Below, one piece after another: positions 1-8,313 of a DNA stretch of 64,000 bases (within the stretch, counting starts at the first letter, position 1; each line of letters opens with the position of its first letter). This stretch comes from Dyella dinghuensis (lineage in GTDB: Bacteria; Pseudomonadota; Gammaproteobacteria; Xanthomonadales; Rhodanobacteraceae): contig NZ_RYZR01000005.1 of the NCBI RefSeq assembly GCF_003977615.1, positions 248,001-312,000 of the forward strand, read 5' to 3'. The position numbers and the translations under genes were made by a program. Under the pieces are notes generated by a model. It searched no databases, was not told the origin of the DNA, and was given only the letters and a program-made list of their open reading frames with translations.

Positions 1-1
1 T

Positions 2-58
2 CCGCAGTTGATGCACACCACGTCGATGGTGATGAAGACGGTGGCGTATCGCGTTTGA
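2..58 (+). CDS. coq7: 3' end of coq7 (ubiquinone biosynthesis hydroxylase), partial
   Basis: Only the last 18 codons and the TGA stop are in the window; the 5' part lies off the left edge. The residues read PQLMHTTSMVMKTVAYRV. This aligns without gaps to the C-terminus of pseudomonad Coq7, sharing the Met, Ser, Val-Met and Tyr-Arg positions. Coq7 is a di-iron carboxylate enzyme that hydroxylates demethoxyubiquinone in ubiquinone synthesis. A coq7 gene near speD and a crp/vfr homologue is known from Pseudomonas, and the same order is seen here with speD convergent. The other plus frame stops at base 96 and the minus frame opens at base 66, but neither resembles a known end. Confidence 0.7.
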   Translation, partial: PQLMHTTSMVMKTVAYRV

Positions 59-114
59 TGTGGCATGTGGTTTATCTATCGCTAGAGAAACATTGAGGCA
101 ATGTCGAAGCCCGA

Positions 115-262
115 CGTCATTCCGGCGAAGGCCGGAATCCAGTGGCGTTATCGCTGATTTGATACCTCATGGTTGGGACGCTCGCTTTGCAGCGTAGGTA
201 TCTGGCGATAAGGCTCGATTCAACACTGAAGACACTGGATTCCGGCCTTCGCCGGAATGACG
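115..262. repeat. GTCATTCCGGC-type inverted repeat element, copy 1
   Basis: Two 30-base arms, 115-144 and 233-262, are perfect reverse complements (left arm starts CGTCATTCCGGCGAAGG and ends CCAGTG). They enclose about 88 bases with no recognisable gene. Related copies occur at 18063-18176 and 38251-38358. Arms of this kind are widespread small non-coding repeats (MITE or BIME-like) in proteobacteria. It fills the coq7-speD convergent gap. Confidence 0.85.
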
Positions 263-346
263 GTGAGATGCTTGAAAGGGTTGAGGCCAGACGAATTGCC
301 GCCTCAATAAATCGCGGCTCGCTCTCTGTCCAACAGACAACAAGAA

Positions 347-370
347 AAAACCCGCCTTTCGGCGGGTTTT
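347..370 (-). terminator. Rho-independent terminator of speD
   Basis: The stem AAAACCCGCC (347-356) pairs with GGCGGGTTTT (361-370) around a TTTC loop. On the minus strand it is followed by a T run. It lies just beyond the speD stop and could also stop read-through from the coq7 side. Confidence 0.85.
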
Positions 371-372
371 CG

Positions 373-1182
373 TTACATCAGGTTACGTCCGTGGAAGAGC
401 TCTTCAATCTCACGGCGAAGCAGCGACTCGATGCGCTGACGTTCCTTGAACGACAGATCGTCCGCATGCGCCTCGAACAGATACGTATCGAGGTCGAAGT
501 CCTTGATGTGCATCTTGGTGTGGAAGATATTTTCCTGATACACGTTCACATCGAACATCTCGTACTTCTGACGAATGTGGCGCGCCAGATAATCCTGCAC
601 CGAGTTGATCTTGTGATCGATGAAGTGCTTCTTGCCCCGCACGTCGCGCGTGAAACCGCGCACGCGGTAATCGCACACCACGATGTCGGACTCGAAACTG
701 TCGATCAGGTAATTCAGGGCTTTCAGCGGGGAGATCACACCGCAGGTCGCCACGTCGATGTCCGCACGGAAGGTCGCGATGCCGTTGTGCGGATGCGTTT
801 CCGGATACGTGTGGACGGTGATATGGCTCTTGTCCATATGCGCCACCACGGCATCGGAGATCGTGTCGCGGCCCAGCTTCTCCACCACCGGCTCCTCGGA
901 AATGAGGATGGTGACCGACGCACCCTGCGGGTCGTAGTCCTGACGGGCCACGTTGAGGATGTTCGCGCCGATGATCTCGGCCACGTCGGTAAGGATCTGC
1001 GTGAGACGATCGGCGTCGTACTGCTCGTCGATGTACTCGATGTAACGCTGGCGCTGGTCTTCGGACACCGCATAGCAGATGTCGTAAATATTGAAGCTCA
1101 GGGCCTTGGTCAGGTTGTTGAAGCCCTGCAGACGCAGGCGCGGGAGGGGTTTCACCACGGCGACACTCCATGGCCGGGTCAC
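373..1182 (-). CDS. speD: S-adenosylmethionine decarboxylase proenzyme
   Basis: This 269-residue protein matches the E. coli-type SpeD (about 264 residues). SpeD decarboxylates S-adenosylmethionine to give the aminopropyl donor for spermidine synthesis. The proenzyme self-cleaves to create a pyruvoyl cofactor. The predicted cleavage is before Ser119 in the motif [13 protein letters not shown], and the downstream segment with [14 protein letters not shown] is typical of the family. The gene is divergent from clp and ends at a strong hairpin. A long plus-strand ORF over the same bases (169-1224) is an antisense shadow. No spermidine synthase gene is in the window. Confidence 0.95.
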   Translation of the reverse strand: MTRPWSVAVVKPLPRLRLQGFNNLTKALSFNIYDICYAVSEDQRQRYIEYIDEQYDADRLTQILTDVAEIIGANILNVARQDYDPQGASVTILISEEPVVEKLGRDTISDAVVAHMDKSHITVHTYPETHPHNGIATFRADIDVATCGVISPLKALNYLIDSFESDIVVCDYRVRGFTRDVRGKKHFIDHKINSVQDYLARHIRQKYEMFDVNVYQENIFHTKMHIKDFDLDTYLFEAHADDLSFKERQRIESLLRREIEELFHGRNLM

Positions 1183-1444
1183 GGCCGACAGGTGAGGCGG
1201 GTTAGCTACAAGGGTCCCCGCTGATTAGAAAAGCATGCTGGACCCTTATCCTGCACGCCTCTTGTGTACGAACGATGGCAGCTGCCACCATCCGGAAGAC
1301 TGCGAAGTATGCGGCATATCGGAGCAAAACTGAACCTACGGGGTTCGCTTCGACTTTGCCATAATGCAAAGGTTGTTCAGGGACGTAAGCCTTTTTGCCG
1401 CTGGATGGGGCGGCTCTTGGAACTCTCAGCTTGGGGAAAATTCT

Positions 1445-2140
1445 GTGGTGCAGCTGAAATATCAACTACAACAAGCGTTCGAAAAGTCACAGGCTCCTCT
1501 CGGTTTTGCGCCAGACCCCGCCGCCATGGAGCGTTTTCTGGGGATGTGCCACCGCCGCCGGTATCCGGGCAAAACGGCCATCATCCGCCCGGGCGACCCC
1601 GCCAACACCCTGTATTACGTCATTGAAGGCTCTCTGGCCGTCTGTACGGAAGACGAACAGGGCCGCGAACTGATCCTGGCCTACATCAGCCGCGGACAGT
1701 TCATCGGTGAGATGGGGCTGTTCGTGGAGCAGGCCCAGCGCGAATCGATGGTGCGTACCCGCAGCCCTTGCGAAATGGCCGAAATCAGCTATGAGCGCCT
1801 GTTCCAGCTGATGGAAGGCCCGCTGCGCGATGAATGCCCGAAGATTCTGTTCGCCATTGGTGCCCAACTCACCCATCGTTTGCTGCGTACGTCCCGCCAG
1901 GTCAGCCGCATGGCCTTCATGGACGTCACCAATCGCATCTCGCGCACCCTGCTCGATCTCTGCCAGGAACCGGATGCGATGAGCCACCCGGCCGGTACGC
2001 AGATCCGCATCTCGCGTCAGGAAGTCAGCCGCATCGTCGGTTGCTCGCGCGAGATGGTCGGCCGCGTGCTCAAGCAGTTGGAAGAGCAAGGCATGATCGA
2101 AGTGTCCGGCAAGACCATTGTCGTGCGCGGCACGCGCTGA
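1445..2140 (+). CDS. clp: CRP-like global regulator Clp
   Basis: This is a CRP/FNR-family transcription factor of 231 residues from the proposed GTG start. The N-terminal cyclic-nucleotide-binding domain includes FRRRYPGK-like, RPGDPANTLYYVIEGS and GEMGLF segments. The C-terminal winged helix carries RISRQEVSRIVGCSREMVGRVL. It closely resembles xanthomonad Clp, which responds to cyclic di-GMP and controls virulence and extracellular enzymes; pseudomonad Vfr is the cAMP-binding relative. I chose GTG 1445 (1448 is also GTG) because GGGGA lies seven bases upstream; the upstream extension to 1364 is not conserved-looking. Which ligand it binds cannot be told from sequence alone. Confidence 0.88.
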   Translation: MVQLKYQLQQAFEKSQAPLGFAPDPAAMERFLGMCHRRRYPGKTAIIRPGDPANTLYYVIEGSLAVCTEDEQGRELILAYISRGQFIGEMGLFVEQAQRESMVRTRSPCEMAEISYERLFQLMEGPLRDECPKILFAIGAQLTHRLLRTSRQVSRMAFMDVTNRISRTLLDLCQEPDAMSHPAGTQIRISRQEVSRIVGCSREMVGRVLKQLEEQGMIEVSGKTIVVRGTR

Positions 2141-2149
2141 GCCCCTTGC

Positions 2150-2324
2150 CTCCTCTCCCCTTCGGGACGCGGGGAGGGGCCATGGATGGCCCCGCTCTGA
2201 GGAGCGAGGAAGAGGACTGAGGTGAGGGGACACGCTTGCCTCACCGGTTATAACAGCCGCGCTCCAGGTAGGCGCGAAGCAAGATTGGCCCCTCACCCCA
2301 ACCCTCTCCCCACAGGGGAGAGGG
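2150..2324. repeat. REP-like GC palindromes R1/R2 in inverted arrangement
   Basis: Downstream of clp there is a degenerate palindrome (CCTCTCCCC...GGGGAGGGG, about 2150-2178) followed at 2219-2230 by GAGGTGAGGGG. A second unit at 2289-2324 reads CCCCTCACCCCAACCCTC, then a CTCTCCCC/GGGGAGAG hairpin. The two face each other, as at 31880-32315 and 41507-41626. They may act as terminators or mRNA-stabilising hairpins; no T run follows. Confidence 0.7.
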
Positions 2325-2326
2325 AG

Positions 2327-3283
2327 TTATGACGCTGGCTTCTCGTAGATCATGTAAACGTCCGCGCGCTCGTAATGCGAGCCCGGACGGATGGCCGGCT
2401 GGAAGCGGAATCCTGCTTTTTCATACATGCCCAGCGCGGGCTTCAGCGCGCTGTTGGACTCGAGGAACAACGTGACGCCACCGCGACGGTGAAACTCGGC
2501 GATGGCTGCCTCAAGCAGACGCTTTCCCGCACCCAGGCCTCGGAACGTTTCGTCCACACCCATCTTGGTCAGCTCGAACACGCCGGGCGATTCCTGCAGC
2601 AGCGCACACGTGCCAATGATTTCGTTACCCAGCCGCGCGAAGAAAATCGCCCCGCCCGGTTCGAGGATGTAGTGCTCCGGATCGCTGAGCACCGCACGGT
2701 CGATATCCTCGATGTGGAAATAGCGTTCCAACCACGCCGCGTTCAGGCGATAGAAATGTTCGCGCCATTGGGGCGCGTAAGGCACGATTTCCAGCGGCGT
2801 GGCCAGCAGCGCGGCGTGCTCGGCCAGAATGGCTTCGGCGACGGGACGCTCCTGCAAGGCGCGCTCGCACGCCGCGATGGCCTCGAGCAACTGCGTGGCA
2901 TGCTCGCCCAACGACGCTGTGACGCCCTGCCGCACGGCGCACCAGATCGGCCCGAGTTCGCCCAACGCGTGATTGGCCTTGTCGGTGAGGGCAAGCACGG
3001 AGCGACGCCCATCCTTCGCATCGCGTCCGCGTTTCACCATGCCGGCGCGAACCAGCTTGTCGGTGAGCTGGCTGACCGCCGAATGGGTTTGGCCGATCGC
3101 CTCGGCGACTTCCGTGACCGAGCGCGGCCCCACATCCCACAGGTAACGCAAAACCGGGAGCCAGCGCGATTCGATGCGGGCGCCGCGAGCCTGATAGACC
3201 TCATCCGCTGCGCCGTAGAACTGATCGCTCAACGCCTTCAGGCGGCTGCCCAAGGCCAGTTTTCCCAAGGATGCGATGTACAT
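2327..3283 (-). CDS. MarR-family regulator fused to a GNAT acetyltransferase
   Basis: This is a two-domain protein of 318 residues from the start I prefer. Residues about 10-140 form a winged helix of the MarR type (ESRWLPVLRYLWDVGPRSVTEVAEAIGQTHSAVSQLTDKLV). Residues about 160-318 form a GNAT fold with an acetyl-CoA site near FRGLGAGKRLLEAAI. Such bifunctional HTH/GNAT proteins are common in proteobacteria and their acceptor substrates are mostly unknown. The ATG at 3283 is preferred over 3343 because a 26-base palindrome (3299-3324) lies just upstream and would otherwise be coding. The Shine-Dalgarno is weak. It is probably autoregulated through that palindrome. Confidence 0.85.
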   Translation of the reverse strand: MYIASLGKLALGSRLKALSDQFYGAADEVYQARGARIESRWLPVLRYLWDVGPRSVTEVAEAIGQTHSAVSQLTDKLVRAGMVKRGRDAKDGRRSVLALTDKANHALGELGPIWCAVRQGVTASLGEHATQLLEAIAACERALQERPVAEAILAEHAALLATPLEIVPYAPQWREHFYRLNAAWLERYFHIEDIDRAVLSDPEHYILEPGGAIFFARLGNEIIGTCALLQESPGVFELTKMGVDETFRGLGAGKRLLEAAIAEFHRRGGVTLFLESNSALKPALGMYEKAGFRFQPAIRPGSHYERADVYMIYEKPAS

Positions 3284-3298
3284 AGCCGGATCATGTGC

Positions 3299-3324
3299 GA
3301 GATACGTAAGTACTAACGTATCTC
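3299..3324. promoter_or_regulatory. Near-perfect palindrome, probable MarR autoregulatory operator
   Basis: Left half GAGATACGTAAGT and right half ACTAACGTATCTC are reverse complements except for one mismatched base pair. The site lies 16 bases upstream of the 3283 start of the MarR-GNAT gene, where an autorepressor operator is expected. Confidence 0.7.
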
Positions 3325-3361
3325 CGTCTGGCGTGGCTCGCAAGTGGCCAAATGAAGGGAA

Positions 3362-4063
3362 TCAGTACCAGGCGACGCGCGCTACCGAGCGGCCGAGTGC
3401 CTTCTCCACGCGCTTGCACAGCTTGGGCGTGCCGTTCACCAGCACGGGCTCATGCGCCTGTTTGAGCATCGCCGCATCGAGCATGGAATCGCCGTAGGCG
3501 ACACGCCACGTTTTCACGCCCTTCGCGGCAAGGCTTTGCACCTTGCGACGTCCGACGTTGTGCACTTTCACGCGCATGCCCGACCAGCCCGGCTTGATTT
3601 GCGATCCGATCACGCCGACCTCGGGCAAGCCCAGTTGCGAGAGCAAACGCGTGGCAAGCATCTGCTCACAACCCGTCACGACAAAGACTTCATCGCCATC
3701 GGCAACGTGTCGGCGCAATGCGTGCAAGCCATCGCGATAAAACTGCCGCGGGCGCCGCACGATGTGATCGGCGAACGCATCCACCGTTTCCTGATAACGC
3801 TTCTGACTCATTCCGAAAAGCGCAACATGGACCAGCACACGCGCCGCCCACCAGCGTGAGAACACACCGCAAAGCAACCACCACGGCATCGTCAGCAACG
3901 CCAGGATTTTGCTCAACAGCGATTGCTTGTAGCGATGACGCATGAACATCGCGAACGAATCGCCATGAAACAGCACGCCGTCGAAATCGAACAGCACCGT
4001 GCGTGACGCGCTCGCGTCGGCACCGGAAGACTCCGGCGCGTTTGTCATGTCCCCTGTCGCCAT
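3362..4063 (-). CDS. HAD-superfamily phosphatase (HAD-IB, phosphoserine-phosphatase-like)
   Basis: The protein of 233 residues carries haloacid-dehalogenase motif I as FDFDGVLFHGDSF near residues 25-37, motif II as VVTGCEQ and motif IV as YGDSMLDAAML. A hydrophobic stretch (LSKILALLTMPWWLLCGVF) in the cap region suggests membrane contact, as in PgpC/SerB-like family IB phosphatases. Its ATG starts two bases after the trpC stop, so it is probably translated with the trp genes. An alternative ATG at 4048 is possible. The substrate is unknown; lipid phosphates and phosphoserine are candidates by family only. Confidence 0.8.
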   Translation of the reverse strand: MATGDMTNAPESSGADASASRTVLFDFDGVLFHGDSFAMFMRHRYKQSLLSKILALLTMPWWLLCGVFSRWWAARVLVHVALFGMSQKRYQETVDAFADHIVRRPRQFYRDGLHALRRHVADGDEVFVVTGCEQMLATRLLSQLGLPEVGVIGSQIKPGWSGMRVKVHNVGRRKVQSLAAKGVKTWRVAYGDSMLDAAMLKQAHEPVLVNGTPKLCKRVEKALGRSVARVAWY

Positions 4064-4065
4064 GA

Positions 4066-4860
4066 TCAGTGCGTATCGAAAAGTCGCTTCAATTCCTGCC
4101 CGGGATCGGCTGCGCGCATAAATGCTTCGCCGATCAGGAAGGCGTTGATCCCGGCCTCGCGCAGCTGCGCGACATGTTCCGGCGTGTGAATACCCGATTC
4201 GGCAACCAGAATGCGGTCGTATTCGATCAGCTGCTGCATTTCCAGCGTGATTTCGAGCGAGGTTTCAAAGGTGCGCAGATTGCGATTGTTCACGCCGATC
4301 AACGGCACCGGCACGGCTTGTGCGCGTTCGAGTTCTTCCGCGTCGTGCACTTCGCACAGCACGTCCAGATCAAGATCGGCAGCGAGCAACGACAGTTCGA
4401 GCAAATCCGCGTCGCCCAGCGCTGCAACGATCAGCAGGATGCAATCGGCGCCAATCGCGCGGGCTTCATACACCTGATAGGGATCGATCACGAAGTCTTT
4501 GCGCAAGACAGGCAGCGAACAGGCTGCGCGAGCCTGCTGCAGAAAATCTTCACAGCCCTGAAAAAAATCCTTGTCCGTGAGCACGGAAAGGCACGCGGCA
4601 CCGCCGATTTCGTAGCTGCGTGCAATCGCAGCAGGATCGAACTCCTGCCGAATTACGCCTTTGCTGGGACTGGCTTTCTTCACTTCGGCAATCACGGCCG
4701 GTTCGCCCGCGGCGATCTTCGCTTCGATGGCCGCAGCAAAACCACGCGTATCGGGCATATCAGCCGCGCGTGCGGATAGCTCTTTGAGTGGCAACTTCGT
4801 GCTGCGCTCGGCGAGCTCTTCGGCTTTGCGGGCAAGGATGCGTTGAAGAATATCGGTCAT
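4066..4860 (-). CDS. trpC: Indole-3-glycerol phosphate synthase
   Basis: TrpC (264 residues) cyclises CdRP to indole-3-glycerol phosphate, the fourth step of tryptophan synthesis. The TIM-barrel motifs are evident: [13 protein letters not shown] (catalytic Lys), [33 protein letters not shown], and [12 protein letters not shown]. The length is normal for a monofunctional enzyme; there is no TrpF fusion. It lies 51 bases downstream of trpD. Confidence 0.96.
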   Translation of the reverse strand: MTDILQRILARKAEELAERSTKLPLKELSARAADMPDTRGFAAAIEAKIAAGEPAVIAEVKKASPSKGVIRQEFDPAAIARSYEIGGAACLSVLTDKDFFQGCEDFLQQARAACSLPVLRKDFVIDPYQVYEARAIGADCILLIVAALGDADLLELSLLAADLDLDVLCEVHDAEELERAQAVPVPLIGVNNRNLRTFETSLEITLEMQQLIEYDRILVAESGIHTPEHVAQLREAGINAFLIGEAFMRAADPGQELKRLFDTH

Positions 4861-4911
4861 GAGGTTGCGTTCAACGGATGAAACAAAATAACAGTGGCGC
4901 GACCACCGGAC

Positions 4912-5967
4912 TTACTCGGTAGTATCCGCGAGTCGCCGCGTAGTTGCCACGAATTCATCCATTTTGGCACGCGCCGCACCACTGGCGATGGTGGCCCGGG
5001 CCAGCTCGATACCACTGGCAATGGAACCCGCCAGACCCGAGGTATAGAGGGCAGCACCGGCATTCAGGCACACGATGTCGTGTGGCACGCCATGGCGATC
5101 TTCGAGTGCTTCCAGCAGCATGGTCTTCGAACCTTCCACGCTGTCGACACGCAAATTGCGGCTGGATGCCATGGCCAGCCCGAAATCTTCGGGCTCGATC
5201 TCGTACTCATGCACCTCGCCGTTGCGCAGCTCGCCCACCAGCGTGGCCGCACCCAGCGAGATTTCGTCCATGCCATCGCGGCCCCAGACGACCATGGCGT
5301 TCTGCGAACCGAGCGCCTGCAACACGCGCACCTGGATGCCGACCAGATCCGGGTGAAACACACCCATCAGGATGTTCGGAGCACCCGCCGGATTGGTCAG
5401 CGGCCCAAGAATGTTGAACAACGTGCGCACGCCCATTTCCTTGCGCACCGGCGAAACCACCTTCATCGCGGGGTGATGATTGGGTGCATACATGAAACCG
5501 ATGTCGGTCTCCGTCATGCACTGCGCCACCTGCGTCGGTGAAAGATCGATGCGCGCACCGAGTGCTTCAAGCACATCGGCGCTGCCCGATTTGGACGACA
5601 CGCTGCGACCGCCATGCTTGGCGATACGCGCGCCCGCTGCCGCGGCAACAAACATCGACGCGGTGGAGATATTGAAGGTCGACGCACCATCGCCGCCGGT
5701 GCCGACGATATCGACAAAATGCGGATGCGCCGGCGCGTCGACTTTGGCCGACAGCTCGCGCATCACACGCGCAGCGCCGGTGATTTCGCCCACCGTTTCT
5801 TTCTTGACGCGCAGGCCGGTGATGATCGCCGCCGTCATCAACGAGCTGACTTCGCCGTTCATGATCTGGCGCATCAGCGCGATCATTTCATCGTGGAAGA
5901 TTTCACGATGTTCGATCGTGCGCTGAAGCGCTTCCTGTGGCGTGATGGAAATCGCGCGCCCGGTCAT
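4912..5967 (-). CDS. trpD: Anthranilate phosphoribosyltransferase
   Basis: TrpD (351 residues) transfers phosphoribosyl from PRPP to anthranilate. Family motifs are [18 protein letters not shown] (the PRPP-binding GTGGD loop), [21 protein letters not shown] and GPLTNPAG. The ATG at 5967 overlaps the trpG stop as ATGA, so I start there rather than at the longer upstream ORF. The overlap implies translational coupling, which fits the stoichiometric need for TrpG and TrpD products. Confidence 0.96.
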   Translation of the reverse strand: MTGRAISITPQEALQRTIEHREIFHDEMIALMRQIMNGEVSSLMTAAIITGLRVKKETVGEITGAARVMRELSAKVDAPAHPHFVDIVGTGGDGASTFNISTASMFVAAAAGARIAKHGGRSVSSKSGSADVLEALGARIDLSPTQVAQCMTETDIGFMYAPNHHPAMKVVSPVRKEMGVRTLFNILGPLTNPAGAPNILMGVFHPDLVGIQVRVLQALGSQNAMVVWGRDGMDEISLGAATLVGELRNGEVHEYEIEPEDFGLAMASSRNLRVDSVEGSKTMLLEALEDRHGVPHDIVCLNAGAALYTSGLAGSIASGIELARATIASGAARAKMDEFVATTRRLADTTE

Positions 5968-6563
5968 GCCGCGAGCTTTTTCTTCGGCAAGCCGAGGAAA
6001 TTGCGCAGCAGATCGTGACCGTGCTGGGTCAGAATCGACTCCGGATGAAACTGCACGCCTTCGACGGCCAGCGTCTTGTGGCGCAGGCCCATGATCTCGT
6101 CGATCGAGCCATCCGCGTTCTCCGTCCACGCGGTGACTTCAAGGCAATCGGGTAATGAAGATTGCTCGACGACCAGCGAGTGATAACGCGTGGCTTCGAA
6201 CGGATCAGGCAATCCAGCAAACACACCCTGCCCGCGATGGCGTACCGGCGAGGTCTTGCCATGCATTATCTGCTTGGCGCGAATCACTTTGCCGCCAAAG
6301 GCCTGACCGATGGCCTGATGCCCAAGGCACACGCCGAACACCGGAATATCGCCACCCAGCTGCGTGAGCACATCGAGCGAAATACCTGCATCGTCAGGCG
6401 TTCCCGGCCCGGGCGAAATCATGATGTGCGACGGCCGCAGCGCGCGGATACCGGCGATATCGAGCGCATCGTTGCGCACCACCTTCACCTCCTGTCCCAA
6501 CTCGCCCAGGTACTGCACGAGGTTGAAGGTGAAGCTGTCGTAGTTGTCGATCATCAGGAGCAC
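5964..6563 (-). CDS. trpG: Anthranilate synthase glutamine amidotransferase component
   Basis: TrpG/PabA-type class I amidotransferase, 199 residues, that supplies ammonia to TrpE. It begins at a GTG (reading [20 protein letters not shown]). The catalytic Cys lies in [15 protein letters not shown] and the His-Glu pair in [12 protein letters not shown]. The gene is separated from trpE by two accessory genes, a split arrangement also seen in other Xanthomonadales. It may also serve 4-amino-4-deoxychorismate synthase. Confidence 0.95.
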   Translation of the reverse strand: MLLMIDNYDSFTFNLVQYLGELGQEVKVVRNDALDIAGIRALRPSHIMISPGPGTPDDAGISLDVLTQLGGDIPVFGVCLGHQAIGQAFGGKVIRAKQIMHGKTSPVRHRGQGVFAGLPDPFEATRYHSLVVEQSSLPDCLEVTAWTENADGSIDEIMGLRHKTLAVEGVQFHPESILTQHGHDLLRNFLGLPKKKLAA

Positions 6564-6645
6564 GGGCGGGATTCCGGCAGGGGATGCGATACGGGACAGC
6601 CATTATCCATCGAACACGGGCGGTGTGGACGATGACTCCCGGCAC

Positions 6646-7590
6646 TCAGAGGGCGGGTGCCGGGGTCGGTTCGGCATGCCGCCACACCGACCAGCTCACG
6701 CCGGCCACCAGCAGCACGATGGCCGCAATTTCCAGCGGCCGCGGCCAGCGATGGTCATAGATGAACGCATAAAGCAGCGCGAACAGCGTTTCGAATACCA
6801 GCAACTGGCCGGCCAGGGTCAGCGGCAAGCGGCGGGAAGCGGCATTCCACAGGGCGTTGCCCAGCCAGGAAGCGCCGATCGCCAGCAGCAGATTGACCAG
6901 CCAGAACACTTGCCAGCGCGCGGGAGGAAGGGCCTCCTGCACCCAGCCCGCAGGCAGCAGCAGGACCAGTAGCCACAGCAACAGGCCAAGCAAACCCGTC
7001 ACGGCGCCCCATAACATGGCCCATTCGTTGCCGGAGAAATGGGCGGTGCGGCGCAGGTAACGCGCGTTCTGCACCGCGTACCACGTCCAGCAAGCCAATG
7101 CGCCCGTCGCGCAGGCCATGCCGATGCAGCGGCTGAGAACGCTGGCGTGCGGTCCGCTGTTCGCGCTGAATACATCCGCATTGATGCAGGCGATACCAGC
7201 CAACACCATCAACAGCGGCCATGCCAGTCGCGACAATGGCACCGAACCATGATCGCCATGGCCGATCAATGTCACGGAAACGGGTAACACGCCGATGATG
7301 AGTGAAGTGGCTGCTACGCCGACCTCATGCACGGCAAAACCGAGCAGCACGTAATACAGCAGATTGCCCACCAGCGCGAAGCGCAGCAGTGCAAAGAAAT
7401 CATCGCGAGTAAGTCGAGCGATCACGCTGCGCGCGGTCGGCAACAACGCAAGCGAGGAAACGATGCCGTACATCACGTAACGTCCCGCGCTCAACAGCAC
7501 GGGCGAAAAATCGCCGAGCAGGCGCGGCACCAGAAACACCATGCCCCACATCGCGCCAGCCAGTAATCCGTACAACACGCCACGCTGCAT
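6646..7590 (-). CDS. EamA-family (drug/metabolite transporter) permease
   Basis: A 314-residue integral membrane protein with about ten predicted helices in two EamA repeats (first repeat begins VLYGLLAGAMWGMVFLVPRLL; second begins around CIGMACATGALACWTWYAVQ). DMT permeases of this type export amino acids or other metabolites. It sits inside the trp gene series, 82 bases before trpG and 45 after the chorismate-lyase-like gene, so export of an aromatic compound is a reasonable inference but not shown. AAGGAA lies just upstream of the ATG. Confidence 0.85.
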   Translation of the reverse strand: MQRGVLYGLLAGAMWGMVFLVPRLLGDFSPVLLSAGRYVMYGIVSSLALLPTARSVIARLTRDDFFALLRFALVGNLLYYVLLGFAVHEVGVAATSLIIGVLPVSVTLIGHGDHGSVPLSRLAWPLLMVLAGIACINADVFSANSGPHASVLSRCIGMACATGALACWTWYAVQNARYLRRTAHFSGNEWAMLWGAVTGLLGLLLWLLVLLLPAGWVQEALPPARWQVFWLVNLLLAIGASWLGNALWNAASRRLPLTLAGQLLVFETLFALLYAFIYDHRWPRPLEIAAIVLLVAGVSWSVWRHAEPTPAPAL

Positions 7591-7635
7591 GACGTTCCTT
7601 ATGTGCTGAAAACTCTATAGCCGCGCACCCATGTT

Positions 7636-8310
7636 TTAAGGGCGCGCCAGAACTTGTCGCGTATAGCTTTCGATGACAAGACTGAAAGGCTGATTGTCGC
7701 CGGTGTACAGCACCGCGCGATGCTGCAACACGTGATCGGGAATCGTCAGCGATTGCTGACTAGCTGGCGGCAACGGGGTACCGCTGTCCCAACCCGCCGG
7801 CAACGGTGACCACAGCAAATCTGCTGCAAGCGTCTGGCGACGGAAGTGCAACGGTTGAACGACTTTGCCAAACGGCACATCGGACGTATCGAGTTGCCGA
7901 TTCATCTCCGGCGTGAGGCGCGAAGGCACATACCAGTTATCTGCGTCCGACAACACCACGTCACCGCAACTCAACGCCACGCGGCGGTAGCGCACCTGTT
8001 CGTCCGGACCGATGCCGAGCAACGCTCGCGCACCATCAGGTAACGGTTTGTCGGCGCCATGCACGCGCTGCGCAACGATCTTCGCCTCCGGCGCGAGGTG
8101 ATGCGCGCCGCACCATTGCTCCAGTGTCAGCGTTGCACTCGGGTGGCTTAGCAATTGCGCATTCAACGTCTGCAATTCGGCCAAAGCCTGTGTGCGGCTA
8201 AGCAGCGTATCGGGCCAGCCTTGCGACGATTGGCGCGCCGACAACGACCACGCGGCGATCAGCATCGTCAACACAACAAGATGACTAGCACGGCGCACGA
8301 TGTCTGGCAT
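7636..8310 (-). CDS. Putative secreted chorismate-lyase (UbiC)-like protein
   Basis: The 224-residue protein has a hydrophobic N-terminal segment (HLVVLTMLIAAWSLSA) that could be a signal peptide or anchor. The region 105-220 aligns by eye with E. coli UbiC: YRRVALSC matches its REILLC, WYVPSRLTPEMNRQL matches VVPVSTLSGPELALQ, PFGK matches PLGR, and SLVIESYT matches LLLTELFL. The catalytic Arg (R109 or R110) and Glu (E214) positions are kept. Chorismate lyase converts chorismate to 4-hydroxybenzoate and pyruvate. The ATG is three bases after the trpE stop, so it is co-translated with the other major chorismate user. Function remains inferred; an exported location would be odd for this enzyme. 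Confidence 0.55.
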   Translation of the reverse strand: MPDIVRRASHLVVLTMLIAAWSLSARQSSQGWPDTLLSRTQALAELQTLNAQLLSHPSATLTLEQWCGAHHLAPEAKIVAQRVHGADKPLPDGARALLGIGPDEQVRYRRVALSCGDVVLSDADNWYVPSRLTPEMNRQLDTSDVPFGKVVQPLHFRRQTLAADLLWSPLPAGWDSGTPLPPASQQSLTIPDHVLQHRAVLYTGDNQPFSLVIESYTRQVLARP

Positions 8311-8313
8311 GAC

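Noticed and set aside
1-66. Minus-strand ORF opening at base 66 and running off the left edge
   Set aside because: The plus-strand coq7 tail explains these bases; the peptide has no recognisable similarity and no ribosome site.
169-1224. 351-codon plus-strand ORF
   Set aside because: It is antisense to speD for most of its length, lacks recognisable domains and begins inside a repeat arm.
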